A stretch of DNA of 9,880 bases from Pseudomonadota bacterium (GCA_021780395.1 JAJXYU010000214.1:1-9880); one strand, 5' to 3'; shown: positions 1 to 7,523, counted from the stretch's first letter. The notes: generated by a model not told the origin, from the sequence alone. Numbers and translations are program-made.

Positions 1-73
1 CCTCGCGCAGCGCGGCGCTGCGCGCGAGCAAGCTCGTACGCCGTTCGGCGAGCAGCGCGGCGCGGGCGCTCAC
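1..73 (-). CDS. YqjK-like protein, N-terminal fragment (runs off the left edge)
   Basis: Only the first 24 codons lie in the window. Translation from a GTG at 73-71 gives VSARAALLAERRTSLLARSA and then ALRE, rich in Arg, Ala and Leu. This resembles the start of YqjK-like proteins, which usually open with an 'RR..LL.RSA.QR' pattern. The GTG overlaps the TGA of the upstream YqjE-like gene (sequence GTGA), so translational coupling is likely. The call rests on this short match plus the gene order yqjD-yqjE-yqjK known from enterobacteria. Family function is unknown. The rest of the gene would be needed to confirm it. Confidence 0.6.
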   Translation of the reverse strand, partial: MSARAALLAERRTSLLARSAALRE

Positions 74-459
74 GGCGACTCTTCGCGGAGCGCGTCCGCG
101 TCACGCTTCAGTTCGGTGCTCGTCGCCGACAGGATCCGCGGACGTTGCCGCAGCCGTTTGCGCACGCTGAATCCCGCGCCGGCGGCGGCCAGCGCGAACG
201 CGGCGGTGACCCCGATCGCGGCGAGCATCCGATGGGTATCCCAGAACGCGATCACGATCGTGAACGCGAGCAGGAGCAGCGCCAATGAGCCGAAATACAC
301 CGCGGCGATGCCCCACAGCAACAGCCTCGCCGCGTGTTCGATCTGCTCCTCGATCTCGACCGCGATCAGCTCGATCCGGGTGCGCCCGAGATCGAGCAGC
401 GTCGCGAGGATACGGCGCAGGGACGCGATCGGCCCTTGGTCGGGCGCGGCGTCGCTCAT
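70..459 (-). CDS. YqjE-like phage-holin-family membrane protein
   Basis: A 129-residue inner-membrane protein. A soluble amphipathic N-terminus (about residues 1-44, including RTRIELIAVEIEEQ) is followed by two predicted membrane helices at about 46-73 and 78-98. A basic segment (RKRLRQRPR, about 100-108) and a charged tail close the protein. The 'R.ELI.vEieEe..r....l' pattern before the first helix, the two-TM layout and the length fit the YqjE/'phage holin family' (Actinobacteriota/proteobacterial holin-3-like) proteins; the holin name is by homology only and no lysis role is shown. The gene starts 4 bases after the DUF883 stop and its own stop overlaps the next start (GTGA), so the three genes form one operon. 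The ribosome binding site is weak (AGG 5 bases before ATG), consistent with coupling to the gene upstream. Confidence 0.88.
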   Translation of the reverse strand: MSDAAPDQGPIASLRRILATLLDLGRTRIELIAVEIEEQIEHAARLLLWGIAAVYFGSLALLLLAFTIVIAFWDTHRMLAAIGVTAAFALAAAGAGFSVRKRLRQRPRILSATSTELKRDADALREESP

Positions 460-463
460 GAGC

Positions 464-766
464 CTAGCGGCGACCGAGCAGCACGCCGACGACGACGCCG
501 ACCGCGGCGGCGATGCCGATCGACTGCCAGGGATTGTCCTGGACGTAGTGGGTCGCGTCGTCCTTCACCGCCTGCGCCCGCTTTTTCAGATCGTCCTCGA
601 GTTCCACGAGGCGCGCCCGCGCGCTCTCGACCGATCCCGCGGCACGCCGTCGGGCGGCCGACGCCCGATCGCTCGCATCGCCCGCCGTCGCCGCGACCAG
701 CGCTTCGGCATCCGCGACCAGCGAGCGCAGGTCCTCGATCAACGTCTTGGTGCTGACTTGGCTCAT
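464..766 (-). CDS. DUF883 family protein (YqjD/ElaB-like)
   Basis: A 100-residue tail-anchored protein. Residues 1-72 are a charged helical or coiled-coil stretch (LIEDLRSLVADAEALV, then many Ala/Arg/Glu). The C-terminus has the family hallmark: 'VQDNPWQSIGIAAAVG' (about 75-90), a single membrane helix (about 81-98) and a terminal GRR. E. coli YqjD and ElaB, of this family, are inner-membrane proteins that bind ribosomes in stationary phase; whether that holds here is inference. The ATG at 766 is chosen because it has a strong AAGGAGA five bases upstream and yields the usual family length. An in-frame extension to 892 adds 42 residues unlike the family. First gene of the yqjD-yqjE-yqjK-like cassette. 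Confidence 0.92.
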   Translation of the reverse strand: MSQVSTKTLIEDLRSLVADAEALVAATAGDASDRASAARRRAAGSVESARARLVELEDDLKKRAQAVKDDATHYVQDNPWQSIGIAAAVGVVVGVLLGRR

Positions 767-890
767 TGCCGTCTCCTTGCGGTGATCGCGTTCCAGGCGC
801 CATGGTAACCCGCCCCGCGCCCGGCAGTATCCGGAATTCCACGTGCGAACGCCGCGTACGGCGCGGCGGACTCGCCGGGGCGCCGCCGGC
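767..890. other. Divergent intergenic region (124 bp)
   Basis: This lies between the DUF883 start (minus) and the serine hydrolase start (plus), so it should hold the promoters of both operons. I see no convincing -35/-10 pair on either strand. The least GC-rich part is around 815-842 (AGTATCCGGAATTCC). A small hairpin with a 5-bp stem (CGCCG/CGGCG) sits at 850-863, just upstream of the hydrolase start. No repeat, RNA gene or extra ORF is supported. Confidence 0.5.
772..778 (-). promoter_or_regulatory. Ribosome binding site of the DUF883 gene
   Basis: AAGGAGA on the minus strand, 5 bases before the ATG at 766. It is near the Shine-Dalgarno consensus and decides the start in favour of the 100-residue protein over the longer frame. 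Confidence 0.8.
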
Positions 891-2300
891 ATGAGGCTCG
901 CCGGCCGGGTGCTCGCGGCGGTCCTCCTGGTCGTCGGCGCCAGCCTGTTCGCGCTGCACGAGTTCCCCCCGCCGCTGCTGCGGATCGGGTCGAACTATGC
1001 GGCCGAGATCGTCTGCTCGAACCTCTACCTCGCCGGCCGGGACCCGCAGTCGGTGTTGCGGACCGACGTGCAGACGCCCGGATCGTCCTTCCTGCTGCGG
1101 CTGATGCGGGTCACGGTCGATCGTCGCAATCACCTGGTGCGCGCCGGGATCGGCGGAGTCATCGGGAGTGGACTCGCGGTCGAGACGCCGGGGCGCGGCT
1201 GCACCGTGATCCCGGATGGCCACTGGCGCGCGTTCCTCGCGCGCTCGGGCGCGATCGAGCGCGCGGCCGACGCGCGCACGGCCACGCAGCCCCCCGCCGC
1301 CGCGGCCCCGAACCCCGATCCGCTGTGGCCGGATGGCGACCAGGCGCTGATCGATCCCCGGCTGCAGTCGATCGTGGACGAGCCGTCCCTCGCGGGTCCC
1401 GGCCTGCGCGCGATCCTCGTCGTACACCACGGGCGCATCGTCGCGGAGCGCTACGGACACGGGTTCGGTCCCTCGACGCCGCTCCTCGGCTGGTCGATGA
1501 CGAAATCGGTGGTCGCCGGACTCGTCGGCGTGCTCGTCGGCGACGGCCGCCTGTCGCTCGACGCGTCCGCCGGGCTCGGGCGGTTCCCCGGCGATCCGCG
1601 CGGCGCGATCCGGATCGCGGACTTGCTGTCGATGACCGACGGCCTGCGGTTCGACGAGCGCTACGGCGGCGTATCGGACGCGACCCGGATGCTGTTCCTC
1701 GAGCCTGACATGGCCGCGTATGCGGCCTCACAGCCGCTCGCGCACCCGGTCGGCCGGTACTGGAGCTACTCGAGCGGCACCGCGATGATCCTCGCGCGCA
1801 TCGTCCAGCGCGCCGCGGGTCCGCATCCGCGCGCATTCGTTCGCGAGCATCTGTTCGCGCCGATCGGGATCCACGGCGCCACGATCGAATCGGACGAACG
1901 AGGGACCTGGGTCGGCTCCTCCTATCTCTACGCGACCGCGCGCGACTGGGCGCGTTACGCGGAACTCCTGCGCCGGGACGGCGTCTGGAACGGAACACGG
2001 ATACTGCCCGCCGGCTTCGTCGCGGCGATGACCCGGCCGGTCGCCGCGTCCGGCGGCCAGTATGGTGCCGGGATGGTCTGGCGGTTCGCCGGGTCGCCGA
2101 CCACGCCGGGGGTCGACCCGGACCGGGCGTTCGGGATACCCTCCGATGCGTTCTGGATGGAGGGATTCGACGGGCAAAGGATCGCGATCGTTCCGTCACG
2201 CGCGCTCGTCGTGCTGCGGATGGGACTGACCCCGTCGGGGATGCACTACCAACCGCAGCGGCTCGTGGCCGCGCTGCTCGAGGCTCTGAAGACACGATGA
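891..2300 (+). CDS. Membrane-anchored serine hydrolase, beta-lactamase/penicillin-binding-protein fold (COG1680 type)
   Basis: A 469-residue protein from the ATG at 891. Residues 1-22 form a hydrophobic signal anchor, placing the enzyme outside the inner membrane. Residues about 32-110 form an N-terminal region with Cys42 and Cys104 ('VCSNLYLAGRDP', 'GRGCTVIPDG'), seen in a subset of these hydrolases. A Pro/Ala linker (132-145) leads to the catalytic domain at about 150-469. The SxxK motif is S202-M-T-K205, with Ser202 as expected nucleophile, and the second motif is Y293-S-S. The third motif position reads 'GFDGQ' (425-429), as in esterase-like and 6-aminohexanoate-dimer-hydrolase-like members, not a KTG box. 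Substrate is not predictable (ester, amide or peptide). An in-frame GTG at 843 would add an Arg-rich tail before the signal anchor, so 891 is preferred although its RBS is weak. The stop overlaps the next start (ATGA), tying it to the ABC genes. Confidence 0.9.
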   Translation: MRLAGRVLAAVLLVVGASLFALHEFPPPLLRIGSNYAAEIVCSNLYLAGRDPQSVLRTDVQTPGSSFLLRLMRVTVDRRNHLVRAGIGGVIGSGLAVETPGRGCTVIPDGHWRAFLARSGAIERAADARTATQPPAAAAPNPDPLWPDGDQALIDPRLQSIVDEPSLAGPGLRAILVVHHGRIVAERYGHGFGPSTPLLGWSMTKSVVAGLVGVLVGDGRLSLDASAGLGRFPGDPRGAIRIADLLSMTDGLRFDERYGGVSDATRMLFLEPDMAAYAASQPLAHPVGRYWSYSSGTAMILARIVQRAAGPHPRAFVREHLFAPIGIHGATIESDERGTWVGSSYLYATARDWARYAELLRRDGVWNGTRILPAGFVAAMTRPVAASGGQYGAGMVWRFAGSPTTPGVDPDRAFGIPSDAFWMEGFDGQRIAIVPSRALVVLRMGLTPSGMHYQPQRLVAALLEALKTR

Positions 2301-3406
2301 ACCAGCCCGATCTCACCGCACAGTCGGTCGTGAAGCGCTTCGGCGATCACGTCGCGGTCGACTCGATCTCGTTCGAGGTCGCGCGCGGCAGCTTTTTCTC
2401 GATCCTGGGACCCTCGGGCTGCGGCAAGACCACGCTGTTGCGGATGATCGCGGGATTCCTCGCGCCGGACGGTGGCGAGATCGCGATCGGCGGCCGGAGC
2501 ATGCGTGGCGTCGCGCCGAACCGTCGGCCCGTGAACATGGTGTTCCAGCAGCTCGCGCTGTTCCCGATGATGTCCGTCGGCGAGAACGTCGAATTCGGCC
2601 TCGCACGCCGCGGCGTCCCGCGCGCCGAGCGGCGCCGCAAGGCCGAAGCGATGCTCGAGCGGGTCGGCCTCGCCGGCGCGGCCGCGAAGCGGGTCGACGA
2701 GCTCTCCGGCGGCCAGCGGCAGCGCGTCGCGATCGCGCGCAGCCTCGTGCTCGAACCGACCTTGCTGCTGCTCGACGAGCCGCTCGGGGCGCTCGACCTG
2801 AAGCTGCGCGAACACATGAAGATCGAGCTGAAGCAGCTGCAAGCGGAGTTCGGGACGACGTTCGTCTACATCACCCACGATCAGTCCGAGGCGCTCGTGC
2901 TCTCCGACCACGTCGGCGTGATGAACCATGGGCGCTTCGAGCAGATCGGCACGCCGCAGGATCTGTACTATCGCCCGCGAACCCCGTTCGTCGCGGGATT
3001 CGTGGGCGACAGCAACCGCCTGGCCGGGCGTGCGACCGGCATCGACGGCGACCGGGTGCGCGTCGACACCGGCGACGGCTGGATCGTCGAGGCGCGCCGC
3101 GCGGGCGAGGTCGCGAGCGCGGATGCGGTCGAGGTGTTCCTGCGCCCCGAGGCCGCGACGCTGAGTCGCCCGGGCGAGGCCTCGGCGGCACCCGCGGCGA
3201 CCCACGAGGGTGTCGTCGAGAGCCTGCTGTTCGACGGCGCCAAGTCCGCAGTGCTGCTGCGCGAGCGACGCTCGCGACGGGAGGTCCGGATCGCGCTGCC
3301 ACAGACCGGGGAATTCGCGGACCTGAAGACGGGCGAGGCGGTCGCGTTCCACTTCGATCCGGCGCGGGCGGTCTGTTTCCGGGCGCGGAGGGACGGCGAT
3401 GCCTGA
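2297..3406 (+). CDS. PotA-like ABC importer ATP-binding protein (spermidine/putrescine/Fe-type family)
   Basis: A 369-residue ATPase that would power uptake through the two permeases that follow. Nucleotide-binding motifs are all present: Walker A GPSGCGKTT (38-46), Q-loop 'VFQQLALFP' (Q84), signature LSGGQ (136-140), Walker B LLLLDEP (156-162, with D160 and E161), D-loop GALD (164-167) and H-loop H194. A C-terminal extension from about residue 238 to 362 ('FVGDSNRLAG', 'EVFLRPEAATLS') matches the TOBE_2 regulatory domain of PotA-type ATPases. Length fits PotA (about 370). Its ATG overlaps the hydrolase stop (ATGA) and its own stop overlaps the next start by 8 bases, so the genes are probably translated together. 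Family knowledge suggests polyamines or a related small cation or amino-acid derivative, but without a binding protein the substrate is open. Confidence 0.94.
   Translation: MNQPDLTAQSVVKRFGDHVAVDSISFEVARGSFFSILGPSGCGKTTLLRMIAGFLAPDGGEIAIGGRSMRGVAPNRRPVNMVFQQLALFPMMSVGENVEFGLARRGVPRAERRRKAEAMLERVGLAGAAAKRVDELSGGQRQRVAIARSLVLEPTLLLLDEPLGALDLKLREHMKIELKQLQAEFGTTFVYITHDQSEALVLSDHVGVMNHGRFEQIGTPQDLYYRPRTPFVAGFVGDSNRLAGRATGIDGDRVRVDTGDGWIVEARRAGEVASADAVEVFLRPEAATLSRPGEASAAPAATHEGVVESLLFDGAKSAVLLRERRSRREVRIALPQTGEFADLKTGEAVAFHFDPARAVCFRARRDGDA
3387..3391 (+). promoter_or_regulatory. Ribosome binding site of the first permease
   Basis: GGAGG lies inside the 3' end of the ATPase gene, 7 bases before the ATG at 3399. 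It supports that start and the 8-base overlap with the ATPase. Confidence 0.75.
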
Positions 3407-4283
3407 CGCAGCGGTCGCGGCGACGGGCGGCTCCGGGTGGCGCAAGGCGCTCCTGATGGCCCCCGCCCTCGCGTGGCTCGGCCTGCTGATCGTGCTGCCG
3501 CACGCGGAGCTCGCGGTCCTCTCGTTCCGCGAGCAGGTCGGCCCGCGGCACTACGTACCGAGCCTCTCGCATTACCGCGAATTCTTCCACGAGCCGGAGT
3601 ACTGGCACACGTTCGTGCGCACCGCATGGATGTCGATCGTCGCGACCTCCGCGACGCTGCTCCTCGCGTTCCCGATCGCCTGGGTGATCGCGAAGATCGC
3701 GCGCGGCCGCGCCGCGGCCTGGCTGTTCCTCGCGTGCATGATCCCGTTCTGGATCAGCGAGACGGTGCGAACGCTCGGCTGGATGATCCTGCTGAGGGAA
3801 ACCGGCGTGCTACCGACGCTGCTCGTGAAGCTCGGTATCCTCGCGCACCCCGTCGAGTTCCTCTACCACGACACGACGATCCTGGTCGGCCTGATCTACA
3901 CCTCGATGCTGTTCATGATCGTGCCGCTGGTGTCGAGCCTCGAGAGCCTCGACAACGCACTGATCGAGGCGGCGTACGATCTCGGCGCGAACGGTTTCAC
4001 CGTGCTGCGCAAGATCGTGATCCCGCACGCCGCGCCCGGCATCACCGCCGGCTGCATCATCGTCTTCATGCTCACGCTCGGCAACTACATCACGCCGACC
4101 CTGCTCGGCGGGAAGGACTCCGGGTGGTTCACCGAGCAGATCTACACCGAGTTCATCACCCGATTCGACTGGGGCCAGGGCGCCGCCTTCGGCTTCCTGC
4201 TGCTCGTGCTGTCGACGACGATCGTGATCGCCGGTCTCAAGCTCACCGGCCAGCGCTTCGGTGACGTGATGGGGCGCCAGTGA
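3399..4283 (+). CDS. PotB-like ABC transporter permease
   Basis: A 294-residue inner-membrane subunit of the importer. About six hydrophobic helices are visible: roughly 17-42, 73-99, 106-131, 159-180, 213-236 and 262-282. The cytoplasmic EAA loop that docks on the ATPase is clear at 190-209 (EAAYDLGANGF, then IVIP). The text 'GNYITPTLLGG' (228-238) after the EAA loop is typical of PotB/YdcU-type permeases. Length is close to the family norm (about 285-300). The gene overlaps the ATPase upstream by 8 bases and the second permease downstream by 4 bases (GTGA). It should heterodimerise with the next gene product to form the channel. Confidence 0.94.
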   Translation: MPDAAVAATGGSGWRKALLMAPALAWLGLLIVLPHAELAVLSFREQVGPRHYVPSLSHYREFFHEPEYWHTFVRTAWMSIVATSATLLLAFPIAWVIAKIARGRAAAWLFLACMIPFWISETVRTLGWMILLRETGVLPTLLVKLGILAHPVEFLYHDTTILVGLIYTSMLFMIVPLVSSLESLDNALIEAAYDLGANGFTVLRKIVIPHAAPGITAGCIIVFMLTLGNYITPTLLGGKDSGWFTEQIYTEFITRFDWGQGAAFGFLLLVLSTTIVIAGLKLTGQRFGDVMGRQ

Positions 4284-5143
4284 TTCCCTCGCTGCCCCGA
4301 CCCGCGTGGCTGCGCGCCGCGACCGCGCTGTACGTCGCCGCGTTCCTCGGATTCCTGTTCCTGCCGCTGATCGTCGTCTCGGTGTTCGCGTTCAACAACG
4401 CGCCCTACCCCGCCCCGCCGTGGCACGGCTTCACGCTCGACTGGTTCTTCGCGAACGACCCGACCGGCCGGCTCGGAATGTTCCACGACGACGAGTTGAT
4501 GCACAGCATCTGGACGAGCTGCAAGGTCGGCGTCTGGGTCACGCTGCTGTCGGTGCTCGTCGGGCTCGCGAACGCGCTGCTGCTCGAGCGCCACGAATTC
4601 CGCGGGAAGCAGGCGCTGTCCATTCTGATGCTCGTACCGCTGGTGATCCCGGGCGTGATCCTCGGGATCTCGATCCTCGCGTTCGCGAGCCAGATCGCGC
4701 AGTTCCTGGACGACCACTTCGACTGGTACGTCCGCTTCCTGCGACCGGGCCTGCCGCTCGTGGTGCTCGGCCAGTTCTCCTACATCGCGACGATCGCGAC
4801 GCTGACCCTGCGCGCGCGCCTGAGCCGCTTCGACCGCACCCTCGAGGATGCGGCGCTGAACCTCGGCGCGTCGCGCGCGGCCACGTTCCGCACCATCCTG
4901 TTGCCCTATCTGCGGCCCGCGCTGATCGGCACCGCGATGATGTCGTTCCTGCTGTCGTTCGCGGACTTCAATACGACCCTGATGCTCGTCGGCGGCAGCC
5001 CGCCGCTCACGGTGCTGATGTACGGCCGGATGCACGAGGGCGCGACGCCGGTGCTGAACGCCGTCAGCGTGTTCCTGATGGCGGCCTCCGCGGTACTCGC
5101 GATCGGGCTGATGCGCCGCGGGCCGCGCCGCGCTAGCGGCTGA
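4280..5143 (+). CDS. PotC-like ABC transporter permease
   Basis: A 287-residue second permease. Helices lie at about 14-38, 83-102, 114-136, 157-176, 214-231 and 258-278. The EAA loop is at 189-209 (EDAALNLGASRAATFRTILL, with the usual second Ala replaced by Asp), as commonly seen in PotC relatives. 'FADFNTTLMLVGG' (227-239) corresponds to the conserved 'FDDFVIT.F..G' region of PotC. The start is a GTG at 4280 overlapping the previous stop (GTGA), with GGGG 5 bases upstream. It is the last gene of the operon: its TGA at 5141-5143 lies inside the 3' end of the opposite-strand hydrolase gene. No substrate-binding protein follows. Confidence 0.93.
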   Translation: MIPSLPRPAWLRAATALYVAAFLGFLFLPLIVVSVFAFNNAPYPAPPWHGFTLDWFFANDPTGRLGMFHDDELMHSIWTSCKVGVWVTLLSVLVGLANALLLERHEFRGKQALSILMLVPLVIPGVILGISILAFASQIAQFLDDHFDWYVRFLRPGLPLVVLGQFSYIATIATLTLRARLSRFDRTLEDAALNLGASRAATFRTILLPYLRPALIGTAMMSFLLSFADFNTTLMLVGGSPPLTVLMYGRMHEGATPVLNAVSVFLMAASAVLAIGLMRRGPRRASG

Positions 5144-6485
5144 TCGGCGTCGCCTCCGCCTGGCGCAGTTCCAGGCCAACCGCGAACGCGTGCTGGAACC
5201 CCTTCCAGACCGTGACCCCGCCCGTGCCCGGGCTGTAGGCCGCGTACGGCGCCTGGTCGTTCGGCCAGACGGCGCGGTCGACGTGCACGACCGGCACGTC
5301 GAGGTACGCCGCGTAGCGCTTCTCCCCTCTGACGTACCGGTCGAGGAACGCGGTGATGAAGTGCGCGTTGATCGCGTTCACCCGCTCCGTGCTCCACACC
5401 GGATCCTGGAACCACCCCAGGTTCCACAGCGTCGAGCGCATCGCGACCGGCGCCGGGTCGAGCCCGATATCGTGCCCGCCCTCCTCGAAGGTCAGCAGGT
5501 AGCGCGGCGCGTGGATCGCTTCGTCGAACACCCTCTTGCCGGCCCGCCGGTAGCCGACCGTGTGGTCCCGATTGCCATTGATCAGTAGCAAGGGCGCGTG
5601 CACGCCCTGGAGCCCATCGCGTCCCCAGGCGTCGAACGGTGGTCCCCCCGCCGGGGAGATCGCGACGACCGCGCGCAGATGCGCGACGAGCAACGAGCGC
5701 TGCAGCGCGCCCCCGCGGCAGTACGGCAACAGCAAGCCGTCCGGAACCGATTTCGCGGCGGGACTGTGCGGATCGAGCACCGCACCGGCCGCGGTCAGCA
5801 CCCCATAGCCGCCCATCGAGTAGCCGAGCAACGCGGTCCGCTCGGGATCGATCCAGTGCTTCGCCGCGAATGTCCGTTGCAAGGTCGCCGCGACGAACGC
5901 GATATCCAGCGGACGGCGCATCACCGGCCCGATGAACTTCGCCTTGTCGGTGATCGGCGGATCGTCGTGCTGGATCGCGGCGACCACGTAGCCCTTCGAT
6001 GCCAGGTTCTCGGTGATCCAGCTCATCGCGACCGGATCGTTGCTGTAGCCGTGCGAGACGACGACCAGGGGATGATTCGCGCCGGCGAACGGCGCGCCGC
6101 GCACCGCGATGCCGGGGACCGTGAAGGGCGCCGGCGGCGCCGGCGGCGCCGAGGGGAACGCCGCCGAGTACACCATCCGCGGCGCGCGCGGCTCGGCGAC
6201 CGCCGGGTACCACACGTCGACGACGAGCCGGCGGTCCCGCTTCGGCGCACGGTGTGTCACCGGATCGTAGGCGAGCACGTCGACCTGCGCGTGCTGGACG
6301 AGCGTGATCGCCTCGAAACCGACCGCGTAGTGTCCGAGCGGCGCGAGTTGCGGCGCGTCGGGCCCGAACTCGCTCGGCGGGCGTTCGGCATGCGCCGCCG
6401 GAACGACGCCCGCGAGCAGGAGTGCGCACGCGCAGAGCGCGGCCGCGCGGCCGTGCGCCGCGCGCACCGTCCACCGCGACCGCAT
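5133..6485 (-). CDS. Secreted alpha/beta hydrolase, dienelactone-hydrolase/PAF-acetylhydrolase-like (COG4188 type)
   Basis: A 450-residue precursor with a signal peptide: basic start, hydrophobic core at about 13-30, and probable cleavage after AHA (31-33). A periplasmic or secreted location is expected. The mature part has an alpha/beta hydrolase core: oxyanion-side 'VVVSHGYSND' (141-150), nucleophile elbow G221-Y-S-M-G-G (Ser223), acid 'INGNRDHTV' (Asp307) and histidine 'EEGGHDIGL' (His338). An insertion at about 237-275 containing 'LLLPYCRGGAL' may be a lid. A C-terminal extension (about 395-450) has no recognised domain. The substrate is unknown; a lipase or acetyl-esterase role is only family inference. 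The ATG directly follows the fba stop codon with no gap, and AGAGG 9 bases upstream supports it. Its 3' end overlaps the permease gene by 11 bp on the opposite strand. Confidence 0.88.
   Translation of the reverse strand: MRSRWTVRAAHGRAAALCACALLLAGVVPAAHAERPPSEFGPDAPQLAPLGHYAVGFEAITLVQHAQVDVLAYDPVTHRAPKRDRRLVVDVWYPAVAEPRAPRMVYSAAFPSAPPAPPAPFTVPGIAVRGAPFAGANHPLVVVSHGYSNDPVAMSWITENLASKGYVVAAIQHDDPPITDKAKFIGPVMRRPLDIAFVAATLQRTFAAKHWIDPERTALLGYSMGGYGVLTAAGAVLDPHSPAAKSVPDGLLLPYCRGGALQRSLLVAHLRAVVAISPAGGPPFDAWGRDGLQGVHAPLLLINGNRDHTVGYRRAGKRVFDEAIHAPRYLLTFEEGGHDIGLDPAPVAMRSTLWNLGWFQDPVWSTERVNAINAHFITAFLDRYVRGEKRYAAYLDVPVVHVDRAVWPNDQAPYAAYSPGTGGVTVWKGFQHAFAVGLELRQAEATPISR
6127..6150. repeat. Short tandem repeat, GGCGCCGGC x 2.7
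   Basis: A 9-bp unit repeated 2.7 times, in frame within the alpha/beta hydrolase gene, where it encodes a Pro/Ala stretch (APPAPPAP, residues about 113-120) before the 'FTVPG' segment. It is likely a slippage-prone linker and would change length by three residues per unit. Confidence 0.7.
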
Positions 6486-7523
6486 CTACTGATACCTCTT
6501 TGCGAACGCCTCGAGCGCGATCGGCTTGATCCGTGGTGCCTGACCCGCGCAGCCGAACGCCTCCAGGCGCGCCTTGCAGATCGCGCGCGCGGCCTTGCGC
6601 GCCTCACCGAGGTACTTGCGCGGATCGAACTCGCTCGGATGCTCGGCGAACGCACGCCGGATCGCGCCGGTCATCGCGAGACGGATATCCGTGTCGATGT
6701 TGATCTTGCGGACTCCGTGCTTGATCCCGCGCTGGATCTCCTCGACCGGGACGCCGTAGGTCTCCTTGATGTCGCCGCCGTACTTGCGGATGATCTCGAG
6801 CAGCTCCTGGGGCACGCTCGAGGAGCCGTGCATCACCAGGTGCGTCGAGGGGATCGCCGCGTGAATCTCGGCGATCCGACCGATCGCGAGGATCTCGCCG
6901 GTCGGCTTGCGCGTGAACTTGTACGCACCGTGGCTCGTACCGATCGCGATGGCCAGCGCATCGACCCCGGTGCGCGCGACGAAGTCCTTGGCCTGAGCCG
7001 GGTCCGTGAGCAGCATCTCGTGGCTCAGCTTGCCTTCGGCGCCGACCCCGTCCTCCTTGCCCGCGGTCCCGGTCTCGAGCGAGCCGAGGCAGCCGAGTTC
7101 GCCCTCGACGGACACGCCGACCGCGTGCGCCATGTCGACGACCTTGCGGGTGACGTCGACATTGTAGTCGTAGCTGGACGGCGTCTTCGCGTCCTCGCGC
7201 AGCGACCCGTCCATCATCACGCTGCTGAAACCCGAGCGGATCGCCTGGATGCAGACCGCGGGCGAGGGACCATGGTCCTGATGCAGCACGACCGGGATGT
7301 CCGGATAGGACTCGACCGCCGCGAGCACCATGTGTCGCAGGTAGGCCTCCCCGGCGTACTTGCGGGCTCCGGCCGACGCCTGCAGGATCACCGGTGCCTG
7401 GGTTTCCTGGGCGGCTTCCATGATCGCGTGGATCTGCTCGAGGTTGTTCACGTTGAACGCCGGCAAGCCGTAGTCGTGTTCCGCGGCGTGATCGAGCAAC
7501 TGGCGCAGCGAGACGAGTGCCAT
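6486..7523 (-). CDS. fba: Class II fructose-1,6-bisphosphate aldolase, Calvin-cycle subtype
   Basis: A 345-residue zinc-dependent aldolase catalysing reversible cleavage of fructose 1,6-bisphosphate to dihydroxyacetone phosphate and glyceraldehyde 3-phosphate in the cytoplasm. The catalytic motif HQDHG (81-85) supplies Asp83 and zinc ligand His84. Further zinc ligands are His198 in '[10 protein letters not shown]' and His232 in 'VMHGSSS', with the Gly/Ser run binding phosphate; 'KINIDTD' (273-279) closes the active site. '[12 protein letters not shown]' and '[10 protein letters not shown]' are characteristic of the class II subtype found in Calvin-cycle operons and also in pseudomonads and xanthomonads, so the subtype name alone does not show autotrophy. 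The full-length match starts at '[14 protein letters not shown]', and the ATG at 7523 has GGAGGG five bases upstream. The open frame continues upstream without homology and is not part of the gene. Its stop abuts the hydrolase start. Confidence 0.97.
   Translation of the reverse strand: MALVSLRQLLDHAAEHDYGLPAFNVNNLEQIHAIMEAAQETQAPVILQASAGARKYAGEAYLRHMVLAAVESYPDIPVVLHQDHGPSPAVCIQAIRSGFSSVMMDGSLREDAKTPSSYDYNVDVTRKVVDMAHAVGVSVEGELGCLGSLETGTAGKEDGVGAEGKLSHEMLLTDPAQAKDFVARTGVDALAIAIGTSHGAYKFTRKPTGEILAIGRIAEIHAAIPSTHLVMHGSSSVPQELLEIIRKYGGDIKETYGVPVEEIQRGIKHGVRKINIDTDIRLAMTGAIRRAFAEHPSEFDPRKYLGEARKAARAICKARLEAFGCAGQAPRIKPIALEAFAKRYQ
6495..6499 (-). promoter_or_regulatory. Ribosome binding site of the alpha/beta hydrolase, inside fba
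   Basis: AGAGG on the minus strand, within the last codons of fba and 9 bases before the hydrolase ATG at 6485. It supports this start and translation of the two genes from one message. Confidence 0.6.

Noticed and set aside
70..459. Phage holin, suggesting a prophage remnant
   Set aside because: The protein belongs to the YqjE-like family that carries a 'holin' label by distant homology. It sits in a yqjD-yqjE-yqjK-type cassette with no phage genes nearby.
843..890. Alternative GTG start for the serine hydrolase
   Set aside because: It would add 16 residues, seven of them Arg, before a clear signal anchor and has no good RBS. The ATG at 891 gives a standard N-terminus.
456..1460. A 334-codon minus-strand frame across the DUF883 gene and the serine hydrolase
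   Set aside because: It overlaps the well-supported DUF883 frame and the antisense of the hydrolase. The product is Arg/Gly-rich with no domain; it is a composition artefact.
1159..2316. A 385-codon minus-strand frame opposite the serine hydrolase
   Set aside because: The product is almost wholly Arg, Ser, Ala and Pro. The opposite strand carries SxxK and YSS motifs in a complete enzyme.
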